The notes below the pieces were generated by a model. That model ran no database searches and was not told where the DNA came from. It saw only the letters and a program-made list of their open reading frames with translations. The translations under genes were made by a program, and so were the position numbers. Positions 52,936 through 53,370 of a DNA stretch of 53,370 nt are shown here, in pieces. Source of the DNA: Paracoccaceae bacterium (lineage in GTDB: Bacteria; Pseudomonadota; Alphaproteobacteria; Rhodobacterales; Rhodobacteraceae); NCBI GenBank assembly GCA_030066855.1, contig JASJAU010000011.1:1-53370 (forward strand). Reading direction: 5' to 3'. The first letter of the stretch is position 1, and each line of letters starts with the position of its first letter.

Positions 52936-53370
52936 TTACTCCGACGTAAGTTGTGCAATGGCTCCAGTCCAATCTTCCAGATGATAGATGTGCGTGATGA
53001 GACCAGCTTCGACAGTCACGATATCTATGGACATAATCTCGAAGCTGTTTCCCGTCGCCGGGTCGACACCGAAAAATGGGCCAATCGGCGTGCCAGTCGC
53101 GGTGCCGCGAACGACAAATCGGCCGCCGCTCACAGGGATCACCTCCTCCGGCATCCAACTCAGATCAGGCACCACCTGTCCAAGGTACGCGACCGTATTC
53201 AGCATCCCTTGCGCCCCAGGTCCGGCCGGGGGCGTAGGGATCGAGACGACGTCAGGAGAGAAAAGCTCGTAGTAGCGCTCCGCAGTTGTTTCCGCAGGCG
53301 CAGAGAGGATGTCCGAATAGAAGGACCGAACTGTGTCCATGTCGCTGGCGGCCGGTGCGCCTGCCAGTGT
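52936..53370 (-). CDS. SnoaL-like (NTF2-fold) protein, truncated by the window edge
   Basis: The visible 134 residues from the ATG at 53340 form a SnoaL-like or ester-cyclase NTF2-fold domain: VRSFYSDILSAPAETTAERYYELFSPDVVSIPTPPAGPG at the start and HIYHLEDWTGAIAQL at the end. The frame stays open upstream to the window edge and reads TLAGAPAASD, which looks like the end of a signal peptide, so the real start is probably outside. Members are small polyketide cyclases or unknown ester-cyclase-like proteins. No functional link to cox is seen. Confidence 0.8.
   Translation of the reverse strand, partial: TLAGAPAASDMDTVRSFYSDILSAPAETTAERYYELFSPDVVSIPTPPAGPGAQGMLNTVAYLGQVVPDLSWMPEEVIPVSGGRFVVRGTATGTPIGPFFGVDPATGNSFEIMSIDIVTVEAGLITHIYHLEDWTGAIAQLTSE

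Overview
The window looks like a chromosomal segment of a high-GC alphaproteobacterium, most likely a Rhodobacterales (Roseobacter/Paracoccaceae-type) bacterium. The supports are the alphaproteobacterial ParC and EF-Tu sequences, a HIG1-type twin-transmembrane protein, a DUF2927 protein, etfBA, dense operons with ATGA start/stop overlaps, and two aminophosphonate and carbon-monoxide gene sets common in marine Rhodobacterales. The species cannot be named from the sequence alone.

Layout. 1-7 kb: housekeeping and small genes (tuf, a lipoprotein, parC, an SH3 protein, an SDR oxidoreductase, a corrinoid adenosyltransferase, a VOC protein). 7.1-8.9 kb: etfBA with a clear terminator. 9-12.9 kb: a LysR regulator, two TSUP anion exporters and an MmgE/PrpD protein. 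13-21 kb: a same-strand catabolic row with a dimethylglycine/sarcosine-dehydrogenase-like flavoprotein, an N-formylglutamate-amidohydrolase-like protein, a glutamine-synthetase-like ligase, an aldehyde dehydrogenase, an iron alcohol dehydrogenase and a purine nucleoside phosphorylase. It looks suited to amine or methylamine breakdown, with ETF as a possible electron acceptor.

21-36.7 kb: a two-armed locus around a LysR gene at 30 kb. The leftward arm has a phosphonate-monoester-hydrolase-like formylglycine enzyme and a peptide-type ABC importer (binding protein, two permeases, two ATPases) with a GNAT acetyltransferase embedded by ATGA overlaps. The rightward arm has phnW-phnA-phnY, a PbfA-like lyase and an EamA transporter, the route from 2-aminoethylphosphonate (and its 1-hydroxy derivative) through phosphonoacetaldehyde and phosphonoacetate to acetate and phosphate. 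36.7-42.5 kb: mixed genes (DUF1801, UspA, a serine hydrolase coupled to a CPBP protease, TetR with a perfect operator, DUF2927, and a secreted protein made of 180-bp tandem repeats).

43-52.6 kb: a complete aerobic carbon monoxide dehydrogenase locus on the minus strand, coxC-M-S-L-D-E-F-(35-aa ORF)-G-I. CoxL carries the AYRCSFR form I signature. The locus looks lower in GC than its surroundings and is flanked by short direct repeats. It has a phased 10-bp direct repeat in front of coxM, a hairpin between coxL and coxD, and an apparently unannotated 35-codon gene between coxF and coxG. The right edge cuts a SnoaL-like gene.

The best candidates for something new are the 35-aa cox-operon protein with a C-terminal Cys-Cys, the phased repeat that may be a LytTR/CO-regulator site, and the combination of a PMH-like enzyme, peptide-type importer and GNAT with PhnWAY/PbfA around one LysR gene.
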